A DNA stretch of 64,000 nucleotides. Source: Amycolatopsis sp. GM8 (GTDB lineage: Bacteria; Actinomycetota; Actinomycetes; Mycobacteriales; Pseudonocardiaceae). Positions 37,599 to 46,229 of this stretch are shown piece by piece (position 1 is the stretch's first letter; every line of letters starts with the position of its first letter). The position numbers were made by a program, and so were the translations under genes. The stretch lies in contig NZ_JAJKFK010000006.1 of assembly GCF_021653975.1 (NCBI RefSeq), positions 467,634 to 531,633 on the forward strand, written 5' to 3'. The notes below the pieces were generated by a model. The model was given only the letters and a program-made list of their open reading frames with translations, made no database searches and was not told where the DNA came from.

Positions 37599-38737
37599 CA
37601 CTCGCGCAGGCGCGCACCGGTCAGGTCGCCGACCGGGACAGCGCGCGCCGGTTCGTCGACGAGTACGTGCTGCCGCGGGCGACGGAGTTCGACCGGGCGG
37701 GCCGCGTCCCCGAGGACGTGCTCGCGGAGCTGTCCCGCGCCGGGTTGTGGGCGCCGTTCCTGCCGGCCGGACTCGGTGGGTCCGATGTGGACATGCTGAC
37801 GCTCGGCCGGATCCACGAGGAGATCGGCCGCGGTTGTTCCTCGGTGCGCAGCCTGCTCACCGTGCACACGATGGTGACGTGGGCGGTCCGGCGCTGGGGC
37901 ACCGAAACCCAGCGCGCGTACTGGCTGCCCCGGTTCGCGAGCGGCGCGGCGCTCGGGGCGTTCTGCCTCACCGAGCCCGGTGCGGGCAGCGACACCGCGC
38001 GCATCACCACGACGGCGCGGCGCGCCGGTGACGGCTGGACGCTCGACGGTGTGAAGAAGTGGATCACCTGCGGTCAGCGGGCCGACGTGTTCCTGGTGTT
38101 CGCCAAGACCGGGCAGGGCATCGCGGCGTTCCTGGTGCCCTCGGACGCCTCCGGGGTCGAGGTGCGGCCGATCACCGACGTCCTCGGCACCCGGGCGAGC
38201 ATGCTCGCCGAGGTCGTGCTGACCGGGGTGGAAACGGGGCCGGACGCGCTCGTCGGCCCGGACGGGTTCGCCTCGGGCATGGTAATGAGCGGGACGCTGG
38301 ACCTCGGCCGGTTCAGCGTGGCCGCCGGGTCCGTCGGCATCGTCAGGGCGTGCCTGGACGCGTGCGTGGGCTACACCTCGCAGCGGTCCGTCGAAGGCCG
38401 GCCGCTGCGCGATTTCCAGCTGATCAAGGCCAAGATCACCAACATGGTGACCGATCTGCAGGCCGGGCGGCTGCTCTACGAGCGGGCGGGGCGGCTGAAG
38501 GACGAGGGCGATGCCGCGACGATCATGGCGACCTGGGTCGCCAAGTACTTCGCGTCCACCGCGGCCGCGCGCCATGCCGGCGAAGCGGTGCAGATCCACG
38601 GTGCCAACGGTTTCGGCCCGGGCCATCCGGTCGAGCGGTTGTTCCGCGACTCCAAGGTGATGGAGATCATCGAGGGCAGCTCCGAGGTCCAGCAGGTCAC
38701 CATCGCCACCCAGGCATACGGGGAAGGTGTGGCATGA
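37595..38737 (+). CDS. Acyl-CoA dehydrogenase-like flavoenzyme of hydroxymalonyl-ACP synthesis
   Basis: 380 residues, GTG 37595 overlapping the ACP stop by 4 nt. Standard acyl-CoA dehydrogenase fold: helical N-terminus, FAD/substrate motif AFCLTEPGAGSDTARI near residue 130, KKWITCG, and C-terminal KVMEIIEGSSEVQQVTIA containing the region of the catalytic glutamate. In the FK520-type pathway the homologue (FkbI) oxidises the carrier-bound glyceryl-derived unit further toward the malonyl oxidation level. The tight gene order dehydrogenase-ACP-this enzyme-FkbH supports that role. Confidence 0.9.
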   Translation: MTLAQARTGQVADRDSARRFVDEYVLPRATEFDRAGRVPEDVLAELSRAGLWAPFLPAGLGGSDVDMLTLGRIHEEIGRGCSSVRSLLTVHTMVTWAVRRWGTETQRAYWLPRFASGAALGAFCLTEPGAGSDTARITTTARRAGDGWTLDGVKKWITCGQRADVFLVFAKTGQGIAAFLVPSDASGVEVRPITDVLGTRASMLAEVVLTGVETGPDALVGPDGFASGMVMSGTLDLGRFSVAAGSVGIVRACLDACVGYTSQRSVEGRPLRDFQLIKAKITNMVTDLQAGRLLYERAGRLKDEGDAATIMATWVAKYFASTAAARHAGEAVQIHGANGFGPGHPVERLFRDSKVMEIIEGSSEVQQVTIATQAYGEGVA

Positions 38738-39822
38738 CAGGAATCTTCGCCCCCGGTGGCGCCGCCACCGGCAGCCGGCCCAAGCGCGGGCAGATCAAAT
38801 GTGTGGTGTGGGATCTGGACAACACGTTGTGGGACGGCACGCTCCTTGAAGATGGGAACGTCCGGCTGCGCGACGACGTGGTCGCCGAGATCCGGCGGCT
38901 GGACCGGCTCGGCGTCCTGCATTCGGTCGCCAGCAAGAACGACGAGGACGCCGCGCTGGCGAAGTTGCGGGAGTTCGGCGTCGAAGAGCTGTTCCTGCAC
39001 CCGCAGATCAGCTGGAACGCCAAGTCCGACTCGTTGCGGCGGGTGGCCGAGGCGATCAACATCGGCATTGACGCGCTCGCGTTCGTCGACGACCAGGAGT
39101 TCGAGCGGGCCGAGGTCGCCGCCGTGCTCCCGGAGGTCACCTGCGTCGACGCGGCCGATCTGCCGGAAGCGTTGCGCGAGGCGCGGTTCCAGCCCCGCTT
39201 CGTGACCGACGAGTCGGCCCGGCGGCGGGACATGTACCGCAGCCAGATCGTCCGGGACGAACGCGAACGCGATTTCGTGGGTACCAGCGAAGATTTCCTG
39301 GCGACCCTGGACATGACGCTCGTGATCGCGCCCGCGGCCGAGGCCGATCTGCAGCGGGCGGAAGAGCTGACGGTCCGTACGAACCAGCTCAACTCGACCG
39401 GTGTCACCTACTCCTACGAGGAACTGGACGCGCTGCGCGGGTCGCCGGATCACTTGCTGCTGGTCGCGTCACTGACGGACAAGTTCGGCAGCTACGGGAA
39501 AATCGGCGTCTGCCTCGTCGAAAAGGGTGACCAGCACTGGTACCTGAGGCTGCTGCTGATGTCGTGCCGGGTGATGTCGCGCGGGGTCGGCACGATCCTG
39601 CTCGGCCACGTGATGAATCTGGCCGCACAGGCCGGTAAACCGCTGCGGGCGGACTTCGTCGAGACCGGGCGCAACCGGATGATGCAGATCACCTACGCGT
39701 TCGCCGGTTTCACCGAGGTCGGCCGGGACGGGGCGAACGTGGTGCTTCAGTCCACAGTGGAGCATGTTCAAGAGCCGCCGTCGTACGTCCGGGTCATCCT
39801 CGAGCCCACCGGCGAGGTGTGA
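38734..39822 (+). CDS. fkbH: FkbH-like HAD-superfamily glyceryl-ACP synthase
   Basis: 362 residues, ATG 38734 overlapping the previous stop. The HAD nucleophile motif is VVWDLDNTLWDG near residue 26, with SKNDEDAAL, FVDDQEFERAEV and a C-terminal GNAT-like half (VRTNQLNSTG; LLLMSCRVMSRGVG). FkbH proteins take the C3 unit of 1,3-bisphosphoglycerate, dephosphorylate it and place glycerate on the discrete ACP. This commits the cassette to methoxymalonyl- or hydroxymalonyl-ACP. No O-methyltransferase gene is in the operon, so hydroxymalonyl-ACP, as in zwittermicin, is the expected extender. Confidence 0.93.
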   Translation: MTGIFAPGGAATGSRPKRGQIKCVVWDLDNTLWDGTLLEDGNVRLRDDVVAEIRRLDRLGVLHSVASKNDEDAALAKLREFGVEELFLHPQISWNAKSDSLRRVAEAINIGIDALAFVDDQEFERAEVAAVLPEVTCVDAADLPEALREARFQPRFVTDESARRRDMYRSQIVRDERERDFVGTSEDFLATLDMTLVIAPAAEADLQRAEELTVRTNQLNSTGVTYSYEELDALRGSPDHLLLVASLTDKFGSYGKIGVCLVEKGDQHWYLRLLLMSCRVMSRGVGTILLGHVMNLAAQAGKPLRADFVETGRNRMMQITYAFAGFTEVGRDGANVVLQSTVEHVQEPPSYVRVILEPTGEV

Positions 39823-40874
39823 CGGTGGCGCCCGCGGCGGGCCGGTGGCTGCCTTTCGGGACCCGTCCGGACGCGCGCCTGCGACTGTTCTGCTTGCCGC
39901 ACGCCGGTGCGGGCGCCTCGACCTACCGGAAGTGGGCCGAGGGACTGCCGGAGTGGCTGGACGTGTGCCCGGTCCAGCCACCGGGCCGCGAGACGCGGGT
40001 GCTCGAGCGGCCGTTCGACCGGGCCGGCCGGCTGGCCGCCGCACTGGCGGAGCAGCTGGAGGGCGAGCTGGGCATGCCCTACGCGATCTTTGGGCACAGC
40101 GTCGGCGCGCTGGTCGCCTTCGAGCTGGCGCACCGGCTGCCGGAGACGGCCTGCCCGCCCCCGGTGCACCTGTTCGTGTCGGGGCGGCGGGCTCCGCAGC
40201 TGCCCGACCGGCATGCACCGCTGCGTGATCTGTCGCTCGACGAACTGGCGGATCGCCTGCGGGAACTCGGCGGCACCAGCGAGGAGGTGCTGCGCGACCG
40301 TCGCCTGCTGGAGTTCATCACACCGTTGCTGCGCGCGGACTTCGCGGTGAACGAAACCTACGACTACGTCGCCCGGCCGCCGTTGGCCGTCCCGATCACC
40401 GTGTTCGGGGCGACCCGCGATCCGAGGGCCGATCGCGCCGGTCTCGCGGCCTGGCAGGTCCAGACCAATTGTGAGTTCCATCTCGATCTGCTCGACGGCG
40501 GCCATTTCGCGGTACTCGAACAGGCGCCACTCGTGCACGAGCGAGTCGTCGCGACCTTGCGCGACGCACTGAGGACAGCTGGAGAAGGTGACGTTGTGAC
40601 GGCGACCGGAAAAACCAACGCCGGCGAGTTCGACCGCTATTCGAAGATCCTGCGCAGGCACCTGCCGTACGCGGGCGACGCACCGCTACCGGAAACCGGC
40701 GTGCTGGCCGAGCTCGGCCTGGACTCGCTCGGCACGGTGCGGCTGCTGGCCGACCTGGAGGGCGAGTTCGACGTCGAGCTCCCCGACGACGCCCTGACCG
40801 AGGAGACCTTCAAGACCGTCGGCTCGCTGTGGCGGGCACTGCGCTCGGGTCCACCGGCCCCGGCGGGCACCTGA
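39819..40874 (+). CDS. Thioesterase fused to a C-terminal carrier protein
   Basis: 351 residues, GTG 39819 overlapping the FkbH stop (GTGA). Residues 1-250 are a GrsT-like type II thioesterase: LFCLPHAGAGASTYRKW, nucleophile in FGHSVGALVAFEL near residue 93, and the catalytic His in DGGHFAVL. Residues about 265-345 are a carrier with LGLDSLGTVRLLADLE and the PDDALTEETFKTVGSLWRAL C-terminus. That pattern is seen in stand-alone aminoacyl carriers that work with free adenylation domains. The order TE-carrier is reversed relative to normal PCP-TE termini. In context the carrier probably holds diaminopropionate and the TE releases or edits the product. Confidence 0.85.
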   Translation: MTVAPAAGRWLPFGTRPDARLRLFCLPHAGAGASTYRKWAEGLPEWLDVCPVQPPGRETRVLERPFDRAGRLAAALAEQLEGELGMPYAIFGHSVGALVAFELAHRLPETACPPPVHLFVSGRRAPQLPDRHAPLRDLSLDELADRLRELGGTSEEVLRDRRLLEFITPLLRADFAVNETYDYVARPPLAVPITVFGATRDPRADRAGLAAWQVQTNCEFHLDLLDGGHFAVLEQAPLVHERVVATLRDALRTAGEGDVVTATGKTNAGEFDRYSKILRRHLPYAGDAPLPETGVLAELGLDSLGTVRLLADLEGEFDVELPDDALTEETFKTVGSLWRALRSGPPAPAGT

Positions 40875-40906
40875 GCCGCCGGACCCGAGAGAACGAGGAG
40901 CAAAGC

Positions 40907-42646
40907 ATGGGGAAGAACTTCGTCGACCACCTCAGGGAGAAACTGCTCGAATTCGGTGACACCCGGACGTACACGTTCCTGCGGGAGGCCCACGACGACG
41001 GCCGCACGTTCCGCGTGCTGGACGAACGTGCCCGCGAGATAGCGGAGATGGTGTCCCGCCGGACGGCTCCGGGCGACCGGGCGCTGTTGCTGTACCCCAG
41101 CGGGCCGGAGTTCCTGGAGGCTTTCCTGGGCTGCCTTTACGCCGGGGTACTCGCGGTGCCCGCGCCGGTCGCCCAGTACCGGCACAGCCTGGACCGGCTG
41201 ACCGGGATCCTCACCGACGCCGGGGTGGAACTGATTCTCACCACCGCCGAGGACCGCGCCGCTGTCCTGGCGCAGATCGCGGAACACGTCCCGGCCGATC
41301 GTCCGATCGACTGCGCGGCCACGGACTCGGCGGGCATCGGCGACGCCGCGGCGTGGCGGCAGCCGGAGATCGCCGCGGACTCGGTCGCGTACCTGCAGTA
41401 CACCTCGGGCTCCACCAGCGAGCCGAAAGGCGTCATGGTCACGCACGCGAACCTGCTGCACAACTGTGCGGTGATCGCGGAGATCTGGCAGCTGGACGCC
41501 GGGGCGACGATGGCGGGGTGGGTGCCGCACTTCCACGACATGGGTATGGTCGGGATGCTGCTCGCCCCGCTCTACGCCGGCGCGAACTGCGTGCACTGCG
41601 CGCCGCTGAGCTTCGTCAAGCGGCCCGTTCGCTGGCTGGAGATGCTCAGCAGGTTCCGCGCCACGGCCACGGCCGCCCCCGACTTCGCCTACGAGTTGTG
41701 CGTCCGGCAGGTGACCGCCGAGCAGGTGTCCACTTTGGATCTGTCGTCGCTGCGGGTCGTGGTCGACGGCGCGGAACCGGTCCGCCCTGCCACGCTCGAC
41801 ACGTTCGCGGAGAAGTTCGCGCCCGCGGGGTTCCGGCGTGAGATCGCGGCGGCGGGTTACGGACTCGCCGAGGCGACGCTCGTGGTGGCCTCCGCCGCAC
41901 CGGAGGACGGTGCCAGCGTCCGGCACGTCCAGCTGGACGCGTTGTCCCGCAACGAGGTCCGGCTCGCCCCGGCAAACGATGGCTGGCCGCTGGTCGGGCA
42001 CGGCGGGGCCCGGGGCTGTGAGATCCGGATCGTCGATCCGGCGACCACGGCCGAGGTCGGAGAGGGCCGGGTGGGCGAGATCTGGGTCGGCGGCCCGAGT
42101 GTGGCCGGCGGCTACTGGAACCAGCCGGAGGTGAGCGAGGAAACCTTCCGGGCACACACGTCCTCGGGCGCCGGGCCCTTCCTGCGCACCGGTGACCTGG
42201 GCTTCCTGCTGGAGGGCGAACTGTTCGTCACCGGACGGCACAAGGACCTCATCGTCATGCAGGGGCGCAACATCTACCCGCAGGACGTGGAACAGGCCGT
42301 CCGCCAGGTCGACTCCGCGGTGCTGTCCCGGCAGGGCGCGGCGTTCTCGGTGCGCTCCGACCGTGAGCATCTGGTGCTGGTCCAGGAAATCCGGGCCCGG
42401 CAGGTCGGCGCGGGTGGCCTGGCGGACCTCGCGGAACGGATCCAGCAGGCGGTCGTGCGCCGGTTCGACGTGTCGTTCCCGAGCATCCTGCTGGTCGACC
42501 GGCCCGTGCCGCGGACCACCAGCGGCAAGGTGCAACGGCGGGCCACCCGCGAACGGTTCCTGGCGGGCGAACTGTCCACAGTGCACGCCGTGCTCCACCC
42601 GGCCGTCGAGTCGGCGCTGCGCGAACCCGGCGGGGTGCTCCGGTGA
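40907..42646 (+). CDS. Fatty acyl-AMP ligase (FAAL), starter-unit activation
   Basis: 579 residues, ATG 40907 with GAGGAG upstream. An ANL-superfamily enzyme with P-loop YTSGSTSEPKGVMVTH, FAAL-typical WVPHFHDMGMVGMLLAPLYAG, FVKRPVRWLEML, GYGLAEATLV and RTGDLGFL...GRHKDLIVMQGRNIYPQDVE. FAALs adenylate a carboxylic acid and pass it to an ACP rather than CoA. The natural acceptor here is the N-terminal ACP of the first PKS, whose sequence fits FAAL-partner carriers. Chain length and identity of the acid cannot be deduced. It lies 32 nt after the TE-carrier gene, in the same operon. Confidence 0.92.
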   Translation: MGKNFVDHLREKLLEFGDTRTYTFLREAHDDGRTFRVLDERAREIAEMVSRRTAPGDRALLLYPSGPEFLEAFLGCLYAGVLAVPAPVAQYRHSLDRLTGILTDAGVELILTTAEDRAAVLAQIAEHVPADRPIDCAATDSAGIGDAAAWRQPEIAADSVAYLQYTSGSTSEPKGVMVTHANLLHNCAVIAEIWQLDAGATMAGWVPHFHDMGMVGMLLAPLYAGANCVHCAPLSFVKRPVRWLEMLSRFRATATAAPDFAYELCVRQVTAEQVSTLDLSSLRVVVDGAEPVRPATLDTFAEKFAPAGFRREIAAAGYGLAEATLVVASAAPEDGASVRHVQLDALSRNEVRLAPANDGWPLVGHGGARGCEIRIVDPATTAEVGEGRVGEIWVGGPSVAGGYWNQPEVSEETFRAHTSSGAGPFLRTGDLGFLLEGELFVTGRHKDLIVMQGRNIYPQDVEQAVRQVDSAVLSRQGAAFSVRSDREHLVLVQEIRARQVGAGGLADLAERIQQAVVRRFDVSFPSILLVDRPVPRTTSGKVQRRATRERFLAGELSTVHAVLHPAVESALREPGGVLR

Positions 42647-42679
42647 CCGCGCGTGTGCCCGTCCCAGCAGGAGGCCGGC

Positions 42680-43507
42680 GTGCTGGCGGCATCTGAACTG
42701 GTCTACTCCTACGGCCCGGTGCGGGCTTTGCGCGGGTTCAGCCTGCACGTCGCGGCGGGCGAGATCGTCGGACTGGTGGGGCACAACGGCGCCGGCAAGT
42801 CGACGTTCGCCGGCATCGTGTCCGGCTTGCTGCGCCCGGAATCCGGCGAGGTGCTGATCGCCGGCCGCGAGCCCGGCCAGGCCCGTGACGTGCTCGGCGT
42901 CGCTCCGCAACACCTGGCGTTGTACCCGACGGTGACGGTGGCCGAAACGCTGTCCTTGTTCGGCGGCCTCGCCGGACTGCGCCGGCGTGCGTTGCGGGAG
43001 GCCATCGACGAGGTGGTCGCGGACCTGCGGTTGTCCGATTTCCTCACCAGGCGGACGGGCACGCTGTCGGGCGGCCAGCAACGCCGGGCGCAGGCCGCGG
43101 CCGCGATGCTGCACCGGCCCTCGCTCCTGCTGCTCGACGAGCCGACGGCCGGGGTGGACCCCGAGACGCGGGAGGCACTCCTGGCGGCGGTCCGGGCGCG
43201 AGCGGCCCAGGGTGCGGCAGTGGTCTATACCACGCATTACCTGCCCGAGCTGACCGAGCTCGGCGCCACCGTCGCGGTCGCCCGCGAGGGCACGGTGATC
43301 GCTCGCGGCAGCGCGAACGAGTTGCTGCGTGACCTGCCGGGAGAGGTGTGCGTCGTGCTGGACGACGAGGAGATCCGGGTGTCGACACACGATCCGGCCA
43401 CGACACTCGCGTCCCTGCTGAGCGGCGTGGATCGGCCGGTGCGCGCGGTGGAGTTGCGGCAGCCGTCGCTGGACGACCTGTACCGGGAGGTGGCCCATGT
43501 CGGCTGA
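42680..43507 (+). CDS. ABC exporter ATP-binding protein (DrrA-like)
   Basis: 275 residues from GTG 42680, chosen because CAGGAGG lies 7-12 nt upstream; an in-frame GTG at 42653 lacks a site. Walker A is GHNGAGKSTF, signature LSGGQQRRAQ, Walker B LLLDEPTAGVD, H-loop in VYTTHYLPEL. A C-terminal extension of about 60 residues ends in LRQPSLDDLYREV, as in DrrA/CcmA-type drug exporters. It pairs with the next gene, which overlaps it by 11 nt. Export of the finished product, and thus self-protection, is the likely function. Confidence 0.92.
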   Translation: MLAASELVYSYGPVRALRGFSLHVAAGEIVGLVGHNGAGKSTFAGIVSGLLRPESGEVLIAGREPGQARDVLGVAPQHLALYPTVTVAETLSLFGGLAGLRRRALREAIDEVVADLRLSDFLTRRTGTLSGGQQRRAQAAAAMLHRPSLLLLDEPTAGVDPETREALLAAVRARAAQGAAVVYTTHYLPELTELGATVAVAREGTVIARGSANELLRDLPGEVCVVLDDEEIRVSTHDPATTLASLLSGVDRPVRAVELRQPSLDDLYREVAHVG

Positions 43508-44249
43508 CCCCGCGTACCGGGTCGCGGTCCTGTTGCGGCACAACCTGTTGCTGCGGCTGCGGGACCCCGGGCACCTGATCAGCTACCTGGTCATGCCGAT
43601 GGTGCTGATGCTGGCGTTCCAACCCGTGTTCGGCGCCGCGAACACCGGCGGCCCGGCGCAGGTCGTGGTCGGCATGACGGTGATGTTCTCCGTGCTGTCG
43701 CTGACCGTGGTCGGCAACTCGCTGGTCACCGAACGGGTCTGGCGGACCTGGGACCGCCTGCGCGCGACACCCGTGTCAGTCGTCGAGTTGTTGCTGGGCA
43801 AGACAATGCCGGTGTTCGCGCTGCTCGTCCTGCAGCAGGCGCTGCTGCTGGTGTTCGGCACGTCCGTGGTGGGCATGACGGTCGACGGCCCGGTCGTCCT
43901 GCTCGGTTTCGCCGTGGTCGTCTGGTCGCTCACCCTCCTCGCGGTCGGGTCGGCGCTGGCGATGGTCGTGCGCAGCACCGCCGAGCTGAACGCGATCTCC
44001 GACGTCGGCGCGCTCCTGCTCAGCGCGCTCGGCGGGGCGCTCGCCCCGGTGTCGCTGTTGCCGGGCTGGGTGCAGGCGATCGCGCCTATCTCACCCGGTT
44101 ACTGGGCCGTGACGATGCTCAAGGATGCGGTCGCCGGCGAGGCCGGCGGCGTGCTGCGGGCCTCGGTCGTGCTGGCCTGCATCGCCATCGCGGCGGGCGT
44201 GTTCGCCTGCGTCCGCGCCAGTCGCGGGCTGAGCCTCATGCGTGGCTAG
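43497..44249 (+). CDS. ABC-2 type exporter permease (DrrB-like)
   Basis: 250 residues, ATG 43497, overlapping the ATPase gene by 11 nt. An ABC-2 membrane protein with about six transmembrane helices: LISYLVMPMVLMLAFQPVFG, VVVGMTVMFSVLSLTVVG, VFALLVLQQALLLVFG, VVLLGFAVVVWSLTLLAVGSALAMVV, LLLSALGGALAPVSLLPG and VVLACIAIAAGVFACV. The ERVWRTWDRLRATPVS loop after helix 2 is a hallmark of the family. It forms the exporter with the preceding ATPase. Confidence 0.92.
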   Translation: MSADPAYRVAVLLRHNLLLRLRDPGHLISYLVMPMVLMLAFQPVFGAANTGGPAQVVVGMTVMFSVLSLTVVGNSLVTERVWRTWDRLRATPVSVVELLLGKTMPVFALLVLQQALLLVFGTSVVGMTVDGPVVLLGFAVVVWSLTLLAVGSALAMVVRSTAELNAISDVGALLLSALGGALAPVSLLPGWVQAIAPISPGYWAVTMLKDAVAGEAGGVLRASVVLACIAIAAGVFACVRASRGLSLMRG

Positions 44250-44279
44250 GTCCTTTACCCGGAAGAAACGGAGGTAAAC

Positions 44280-46229
44280 GTGGACGGCCAGGAGACCACC
44301 GAACTGGGCTGGGGCCAGCGGTACCTGTGGCTGCGCCACAGCACGATGCCGCCGGACTCGCGCCGCGAGTACAACATCGAACTGCGGTACGAGCCGCCCG
44401 CGGGCACGACGTGCGAGCGCGTCGCCGCCGCGGTCGACATGCTCGTCGCGCGGCACGAGACGCTGCGCACCACGTTCCATCTGGGTTCCGGCGACGGGCC
44501 GCTGCGCGTCGTGCACCCGCCCCGGCCGCTGCCGGTCGAGCATCACGACACGTCCACCGGCCCGCCCGCGCCGGCGATCGCCGCGCTGACCGGGGCGGAG
44601 TTCGACCTGACGCGCGAGTGGCCGATCCGGGCCATCGTGGTCAGCACCCGATCGGTGCCGGTACTGCTGCTGATGGTCGTGCACCACATCGCGCTGGACG
44701 ACTGGTCGATCAAGATGCTGCACCAGGAGCTGGAAGCCCTGCTCCGTAAGGACACCGTGGCGCTTCCCGAGCTCCGCCACCGGCCCGCGGACATGGTGCG
44801 GTACGAGAATTCTTCGCCGGGGAAGGAAACGCACAGCCGGGCACTGTCCCATTGGGATCGTGAGCTGTCCCTTGTGGACCGCCCGATGTTCCGGTCCCGC
44901 CGGGAACCCGGCGCCGGTGAGCCGGAGGCCTTCGGTGCCTCGCTGTCCTCACCCGCCGTGGTCGCGGCCGTGCGGACACTGGCGGCGCGGTATCGAGTGT
45001 GGCCCAACGTGGTCTATACCGCCGCGTTCTCCGCGCTGCTGTCGGGCTTCGCCGGGACGAACGGCGCGTATTTCCGCACCTATGCCGCGAACCGGGACAC
45101 CCCTGAGCAGGCCGAGACCATGGCCTGCCTCGCGCAGCCGGTGCTGGTGAACGTCCGGCACGACAGGGACGCGCCGTTCGCGGACATCGTGGCCGGCACC
45201 GCGGCGGGCATGACCGCCGCCGGTGAGAACGGGTACTTCGCCTACGACGAGGCGCTGGAACTCGTCGCCCGGCACAGCCGGACGCAGGGAATTCCGCTCG
45301 ACAGCGGGATTTTCTACAACTACCTCAGCCGTGCCCCGGCGGACTGCGGCGTGCGCCGGACCACGCTGAACTGGAACGCGCCTCGGCGGGACTGGGCCCG
45401 GCAGGGCGACGACATCTACTTCCGCGTCTACGAGTACCGCGACGCAACGGTTCTGGTCCTGAGCGCGCGAACGGTCGTCATGTCCGCCCAAGACGTGGAA
45501 CGGTTCCTGCGCGCCTGCGAGTCGCTCGTCGTCGATCAGGCCGACAGCGACGCCGAACTGCGTGTTCCGGAAGTGGCCGAGCGAGCCGGGCTCCGGGTGT
45601 TGCCGAGCCCCGACGTCGCCCGGCAGACGACATCGTGCCTCAACGACCATCCCGGGGTCGACGTCGCAGCCGTTTTCCCGGCCGGGACCGCGGACGAGTT
45701 CGAGGCCTATCTCGTCGCCGCCGATCCGTCGCTGACCCCGGCACGGCTGCGGACCTGGCTGCTCGGCCGGATGTACGACGACCCGGGTGTGCGCTGCCCG
45801 CGGCGGTTCACTCTGTGCGCGGGCCCGCCGGACGATCCCGCCGTCGAGTGGTCGTGGCAGTCGCAGGCGGTCCTCGACAGCGGCACCGGCGAGGAGGCGT
45901 CCGGGCTCACCGCCGTCACCGACCCCGAACGCGCACTGGCCGCGGCCGTGTGCGCCACCAACCCGGTGGACAGCGTGAATCTCGCCAGTGACTACACCGG
46001 CGCGGGTGGCCGGGTGCTCAACATCCCGCTCCTGCGCGAAGAACTGCACGCCGCCGGGTGGACCGGCGCCGATTTCACCGATCTCGTGAGCGCCCGCCCC
46101 CTGCTGGACATCGCCGCCCGGCTGAACACCGCACTCGGAACAGGATCCCCGCCCGGTCAGGAGAGCTCCCCATGCCCGTCATCACCAAGCCCCACGAGTT
46201 CCTCGAGTCCGACGTCTACATCGACCTGA
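44280..46229 (+). CDS. Stand-alone NRPS condensation protein with adenylation-subdomain-like tail
   Basis: 649 residues, GTG 44280 with GGAGGT upstream. Residues 1-430 are a condensation domain: RYLWLRHSTM at the C1 position, ARHETLRTTF (C2) and the active-site motif HHIALDDWS (C3, HHxxxD intact), with later YRVWPNVVYTAAFSALLS. About residues 440-600 (NDHPGVDVAAVFPAG; EFEAYLVAADPSLTPARLR) resemble the C-terminal subdomain of an adenylation domain without its N-terminal catalytic part, probably a remnant. The last 20 residues are Ser/Pro-rich and overlap the sbnA-like gene by 58 nt in another frame. It should catalyse amide formation between the polyketide chain and carrier-bound diaminopropionate. 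Confidence 0.83.
   Translation: MDGQETTELGWGQRYLWLRHSTMPPDSRREYNIELRYEPPAGTTCERVAAAVDMLVARHETLRTTFHLGSGDGPLRVVHPPRPLPVEHHDTSTGPPAPAIAALTGAEFDLTREWPIRAIVVSTRSVPVLLLMVVHHIALDDWSIKMLHQELEALLRKDTVALPELRHRPADMVRYENSSPGKETHSRALSHWDRELSLVDRPMFRSRREPGAGEPEAFGASLSSPAVVAAVRTLAARYRVWPNVVYTAAFSALLSGFAGTNGAYFRTYAANRDTPEQAETMACLAQPVLVNVRHDRDAPFADIVAGTAAGMTAAGENGYFAYDEALELVARHSRTQGIPLDSGIFYNYLSRAPADCGVRRTTLNWNAPRRDWARQGDDIYFRVYEYRDATVLVLSARTVVMSAQDVERFLRACESLVVDQADSDAELRVPEVAERAGLRVLPSPDVARQTTSCLNDHPGVDVAAVFPAGTADEFEAYLVAADPSLTPARLRTWLLGRMYDDPGVRCPRRFTLCAGPPDDPAVEWSWQSQAVLDSGTGEEASGLTAVTDPERALAAAVCATNPVDSVNLASDYTGAGGRVLNIPLLREELHAAGWTGADFTDLVSARPLLDIAARLNTALGTGSPPGQESSPCPSSPSPTSSSSPTSTST

Noticed and set aside
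36413..39822. Methoxymalonyl-ACP or aminomalonyl-ACP extender
   Set aside because: No O-methyltransferase, and no seryl-ACP adenylation or dehydrogenase set for aminomalonyl, was found; hydroxymalonyl fits best.
40637..43543. Very long open frames on the minus strand opposite the biosynthetic operon (also near 24762-26756, 27896-30331, 33512-35689, 47622-49883)
   Set aside because: They lie opposite genes with clear domains, their translations are Arg/Gly/Asp/Val-rich without known motifs, and such antisense frames are expected at this G+C content.
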